This document shows, piece by piece, positions 4,945-7,307 of a stretch of 7,307 nt of DNA (the first letter of the stretch is position 1; each line of letters starts with the position of its first letter). The stretch is from NCBI GenBank assembly GCA_900553055.1, contig USBV01000078.1, positions 1 to 7,307 on the forward strand, in the 5' to 3' direction. Under the pieces are notes generated by a model that worked only from the letters and a program-made list of their open reading frames with translations, was not told where the DNA came from and did not search any database. The position numbers and the translations under genes were made by a program. This stretch comes from an uncultured Phascolarctobacterium sp. (lineage in GTDB: Bacteria > Bacillota > Negativicutes > Acidaminococcales > Acidaminococcaceae).

Positions 4945-6627
4945 TTATTCAGCCTCTGCTCTATTGATAGCGCAAATAATACCCTTTAACGCTGCCACGT
5001 TGATATTAGCGTGAATACCCGCGCCAAAAATGTGGTCACCGTTAGCCTTCTTCAGTTCGATGTAGCAAATACCCTGTGCATCGGAGCCACTGGACACAGC
5101 ATGCTCGTGGTAGTTGACGAACTTGTAGCCTTTTACGCCCACGCCAGCCAAAGCCTGGAAGAAGGAGTCGATGGGGCCGTTGCCCACGCCGGTAATATAT
5201 TTTTCTACGCCATCGATAGTGATGGAGCCTTCAAAACGGCTGTGGATAGTGCCATCGGCCTCGTTAAGCTCGGTAAAGCGATGGCGTACCAGCGCATATT
5301 TGCCCTGCAAATCGATGTATTCCTTCTTAAAGAGGTCCACAATCTGACGGCTGGTGAGCTCGTCGCCATAAGCGTCGGCTGCCGCCTTCACAATATTGCC
5401 AAACTCCGGATGCATTTCCTTGGGCAGGTTGTAGCCCACAGCCTGCTGCAGCACAAAGGCAGCGCCGCCCTTGCCGGATTGGCTGTTGATGCGGATTACG
5501 GGCTCGTATTCACGATGCAAATCGGCAGGATTGATGGGCAGATAAGGAACCTCCCAGTACTCGGTGCCGCTGTTTTTCATATATTCATAGCCTTTGCGAA
5601 TAGCATCCTGATGGGAGCCGCTGAAGGCGGTGAAGGCCAGCTCGCCAGCGTAGGGCTGACGCTCGGGCACGCGCATCTTGGTGCATTCCTCGTAAATCTT
5701 TTTGATAGCCAAAATATTGGTAAAGTCCAGCTCCGGCTCCACGCCCTGAGTGAACATGTTTAAAGCCACAGTGACGATATCGAGATTACCGGTGCGCTCA
5801 CCATTGCCAAACAGAGTACCTTCGATGCGGTCCGCGCCAGCCATCAGAGCCAGCTCGGCAGAGGCCACGCCGGTGCCACGGTCATTGTGCGGATGAATGC
5901 TAATGATAGCGGCCTCGCGGTTCTTCATATTGCGGCAGAAGTATTCAATCTGGTCGGCATAGGTGTTAGGAGTGCACATTTCCACGGTGGAGGGCAAGTT
6001 AATGATGATGGGCTTTTCCTTGGTAGCACCCATTTCTGCCATTACAGCCTCACAAATAGCGATGGAAAAATCGATTTCCGTGCCGGTGAAGCTTTCGGGA
6101 GAGTATTCATAGCGAATATTCATGCCACTGCGAGCCACCTCTTCCTCGGTGAGCTGCTTGATGAGACGTGCACCCTGCACAGCGATTTCGGTAATGCCTT
6201 CCATATCCTTGCCAAATACAACCTTGCGCTGCAGAGTGGAGGTGGAGTTATAGAAGTGAATAATAACGTTTTTGGCTCCACGAACAGCTTCAAAAGTTTT
6301 GCGAATAAGCTCCTCACGAGCCTGCACCAAAACCTGCACCGTTACATCGTCAGGAATATGCCCGCCCTCGATTAAGGTGCGCAAAATTTCGTATTCAGTT
6401 TCGGAGGCGGAGGGGAAGCCTACCTCGATTTCCTTAAAGCCTACGTCCACCAATGTATGGAAGAACTTGAGCTTTTCATCAATGCCCATGGGTGTAACCA
6501 AGGCTTGGTTGCCATCGCGCAAATCAACGCTGCACCAAATAGGTGCTTTGGTAATAATTTTATCGGGCCATTGGCGGTCCGGCAGGCTCACTCGGTTAAA
6601 GGGTACATATTTTTTCTCTTGTTGCAT
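4945..6627 (-). CDS. leuA: 2-isopropylmalate synthase, yeast/actinobacterial type
   Basis: 560 residues. It condenses 2-ketoisovalerate with acetyl-CoA to 2-isopropylmalate, the committed step of leucine synthesis, in the cytoplasm. The opening (residues 20-48, with Trp20-Pro21, then WCSVDLRDGNQAL) is typical of the long yeast/actinobacterial branch rather than the E. coli form. Residues matched to the M. tuberculosis enzyme: Arg37 and metal ligand Asp38, Glu178 in SPESFTGTE, metal ligands His245 and His247 in SIHPHNDRGTG, His339 in SGSHQDA, and Tyr374 before the INSQSGKGG block. Residues about 430-560 are the LeuA dimer domain that binds leucine for feedback inhibition (GVGNGPIDSF near 480; FGAGIHANINVAAL near 534). 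I start at the ATG at 6627, with AGAGGA at 6634-6640 upstream; an in-frame start at 6666 would lie upstream of that site and add an unlikely extension. No leuB, leuC or leuD is adjacent in this window. Confidence 0.96.
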   Translation of the reverse strand: MQQEKKYVPFNRVSLPDRQWPDKIITKAPIWCSVDLRDGNQALVTPMGIDEKLKFFHTLVDVGFKEIEVGFPSASETEYEILRTLIEGGHIPDDVTVQVLVQAREELIRKTFEAVRGAKNVIIHFYNSTSTLQRKVVFGKDMEGITEIAVQGARLIKQLTEEEVARSGMNIRYEYSPESFTGTEIDFSIAICEAVMAEMGATKEKPIIINLPSTVEMCTPNTYADQIEYFCRNMKNREAAIISIHPHNDRGTGVASAELALMAGADRIEGTLFGNGERTGNLDIVTVALNMFTQGVEPELDFTNILAIKKIYEECTKMRVPERQPYAGELAFTAFSGSHQDAIRKGYEYMKNSGTEYWEVPYLPINPADLHREYEPVIRINSQSGKGGAAFVLQQAVGYNLPKEMHPEFGNIVKAAADAYGDELTSRQIVDLFKKEYIDLQGKYALVRHRFTELNEADGTIHSRFEGSITIDGVEKYITGVGNGPIDSFFQALAGVGVKGYKFVNYHEHAVSSGSDAQGICYIELKKANGDHIFGAGIHANINVAALKGIICAINRAEAE

Positions 6628-6643
6628 TTGTTTTCCTCTTTTC

Positions 6644-6759
6644 TTATATATAAAATAAAAGAACAACGATCATAGCTGCCGCTACCGCCAAAAGTTCACA
6701 AAAGATTCTCCTGGCGGGGGCAGCTTTTCCCGGCAGGGCTATTTTCAAAACTGCCGGGA
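6644..6759 (-). promoter_or_regulatory. Candidate regulatory leader of leuA
   Basis: On the minus strand, upstream of the leuA ribosome binding site, lie a 9-pair perfect hairpin (TCCCGGCAG at 6759-6751, CTGCCGGGA at 6736-6728, 14-base loop), a larger two-part hairpin (arms 6724-6712 and 6690-6675, 21-base loop), and a nine-codon frame MIVVLLFYI (ATG at 6673, stop at 6644-6646) rich in Ile, Val and Leu. The arms share CTGCC/GGCAG blocks and can pair in more than one way. No T-box consensus and no U-tract terminator are present, and I could not assign a convincing minus-strand promoter, although TATTAT-like sequences occur near 6765-6775. A regulatory role is inference. Confidence 0.35.
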
Positions 6760-6770
6760 TGGTATATAAT
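6742..6770 (+). promoter_or_regulatory. Promoter of the DUF951-prfA unit
   Basis: A perfect TATAAT at 6765-6770 with a 4/6 -35 TTTTCA at 6742-6747 and a 17-base spacer. The start would be near 6777, giving a leader of about 67 bases. That leader contains a tight hairpin ACAGGC-ACA-GCCTGT (6792-6806). The -35 falls in the loop of the 6728-6759 inverted repeat. Confidence 0.6.
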
Positions 6771-6843
6771 AATATCTGTATCGCATTGTTCACAGGCACA
6801 GCCTGTAGCCCTGCGGACCAGATCAAAGAAAGGCGGTGGAAGA

Positions 6844-7032
6844 ATGGACGTTCAGGTTGGTGATGTGATCATAACCAAAAAGCCGCACCCCTGTGGGGCC
6901 AACCGGTTTGATGTACTGCGCGTGGGCATGGATTTTAAGATCCGCTGCCAAAAATGCGGCCATGAGATTATGCTGCCGCGCGTAAAGATTGAAAAGAACA
7001 TCAAAAAAATCCTGCGCAGCGGGGAAGAGTAG
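6844..7032 (+). CDS. DUF951 family small protein (YyzM-like)
   Basis: 62 residues that fit the DUF951 family: an N-terminal GDVIITKKPHPCG block (residues 6-18), a central RVGMDFKIRCQKCGH block (26-40) and a basic C-terminus ending KKILRSGEE. Three cysteines (Cys17, Cys35, Cys38) with His15 and His40 nearby could bind a metal such as zinc; this is inferred from spacing. The family is widespread in Bacillota and has no firmly established function; a small beta-rich nucleic-acid or ribosome-associated protein is a guess. A purine-rich AGGCGGTGGA block (6831-6840) just upstream serves as the ribosome binding site. prfA follows after 63 bases with no terminator, so the two are probably co-transcribed. 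Confidence 0.88.
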   Translation: MDVQVGDVIITKKPHPCGANRFDVLRVGMDFKIRCQKCGHEIMLPRVKIEKNIKKILRSGEE

Positions 7033-7055
7033 CGGCAAAAGCTCTTTAACCATCC

Positions 7056-7071
7056 GGCACAATTTTGTGCC
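7056..7071 (+). other. Hairpin between DUF951 and prfA
   Basis: A 16-base near-perfect palindrome, GGCACAA-TT-TTGTGCC, ending nine bases before the prfA ribosome binding site. No T-run follows (CCTAATG instead), so it is not an intrinsic terminator. It may be a structure that shapes prfA translation or mRNA ends, or an unimportant palindrome. Confidence 0.4.
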
Positions 7072-7095
7072 CCTAATGTAAGGAGATTTGCCCCT

Positions 7096-7307
7096 ATGTT
7101 TGACGATTTAAGCCAGGTAAAGCGCCGCTATGAGGAGCTTGCCTACCGCATGACCACCCCCGAAGCAATGAATGACCCCGCGGCCTATGCAGCCATGATG
7201 CGGGAGTATAAGGAACTGACCCCCCTGGTGGAAGCATACTGCAGCTATACCGCCCTGCAAAAAGAAGTGGACGAAGAAAAAGCGCTGCTGGATGCCCCCA
7301 CGGAGGA
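7096..7307 (+). CDS. prfA: Peptide chain release factor 1, N-terminal part (cut by window)
   Basis: The first 70 residues are present and open to the window edge. They match the start of bacterial RF1: MFDDL, then RRYEELAYRM, DPAAYAAMMREYKEL and PLVEAYCSYTALQKEVDEEKALL, the helical N-terminal domain 1. The full protein would be about 355 residues and would recognise UAA and UAG stop codons through a PxT motif and release the peptide through GGQ; neither motif is inside the window. RF2 is less likely because the opening matches RF1 and there is no early programmed frameshift stop. AAGGAG at 7080-7085, ten bases upstream, supports the ATG. The gene probably belongs to one transcript with DUF951. 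Confidence 0.9.
   Translation, partial: MFDDLSQVKRRYEELAYRMTTPEAMNDPAAYAAMMREYKELTPLVEAYCSYTALQKEVDEEKALLDAPTE

Noticed and set aside
5011..5763. A 250-codon open frame on the plus strand
   Set aside because: It is antisense to leuA, whose residues are conserved throughout; it has no ribosome binding site and no recognisable domain. It is a shadow frame.
6628..6666. Upstream leuA start adding 13 residues
   Set aside because: The extension (MFFYFIYKKRGKQ) is translated across the AGAGGA ribosome binding site and has no site of its own; the ATG at 6627 fits the family better.
6675..6724. The larger hairpin as an intrinsic terminator
   Set aside because: On the plus strand only four T residues follow before CCC and no upstream plus-strand gene needs ending; on the minus strand the stem is followed by a mixed sequence, not a T-run.
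6628..6843. T-box riboswitch for leuA
   Set aside because: No AGGGTGGNACCGCG-like T-box sequence and no terminator/antiterminator with a U-tract on the minus strand.
6823..7062. A 79-codon minus-strand frame over DUF951
   Set aside because: It is antisense to a well-matched DUF951 protein and lacks a ribosome binding site.

Overview
The window looks like an ordinary chromosomal segment from a Bacillota (Firmicutes) bacterium. The signs are strong GGAGG-type ribosome binding sites before most genes, compact sigma-A style promoters, U-tract terminators, a DUF951 protein (a Bacillota-typical family) and its position just ahead of a release factor gene. A Negativicutes-like host is possible, but this is only an impression from gene style; nothing in the window is diagnostic. 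There are no mobile elements, CRISPR arrays, tRNAs or rRNAs.

Layout. Seven genes lie on the minus strand and two on the plus strand, diverging from the 216-base gap at 6628-6843. Reading the minus strand from that gap: leuA (yeast/actinobacterial-type 2-isopropylmalate synthase, 6627 to 4945); a strong terminator at 4815-4847, preceded by a 3' UTR with an imperfect tandem repeat; an M20-family metallopeptidase (4736 to 3510); an apparent three-gene operon of an unrecognised polytopic membrane protein (3445 to 2549), a cyclophilin-type prolyl isomerase (2524 to 2054) and a UPF0213 GIY-YIG protein (2054 to 1797, with a TAATG overlap); a cold-shock protein with its own promoter, long leader and terminator (1615 to 1418); and a secreted class-3 lipase (1304 to 1, cut by the window edge). 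The lipase carries an extra C-terminal alpha/beta-looking domain. On the plus strand are DUF951 (6844-7032) and the first 70 codons of prfA (from 7096).

How the genes relate. The set is mostly housekeeping: leucine biosynthesis, peptide turnover, protein folding, RNA chaperoning and translation termination. leuA stands alone here, without leuB, leuC or leuD beside it. The only multi-gene unit on the minus strand is membrane protein-cyclophilin-GIY-YIG, and the tight spacing supports co-transcription rather than a shared pathway.

Best leads. I see no clear new system. The most interesting stretch is the leuA leader: two GC-rich hairpins whose arms can pair in alternative ways, followed by a tiny open frame rich in Ile, Val and Leu codons that stops just before the leuA ribosome binding site. 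The lipase's C-terminal domain, the unrecognised membrane protein, and inverted repeats placed on promoter elements are secondary leads.
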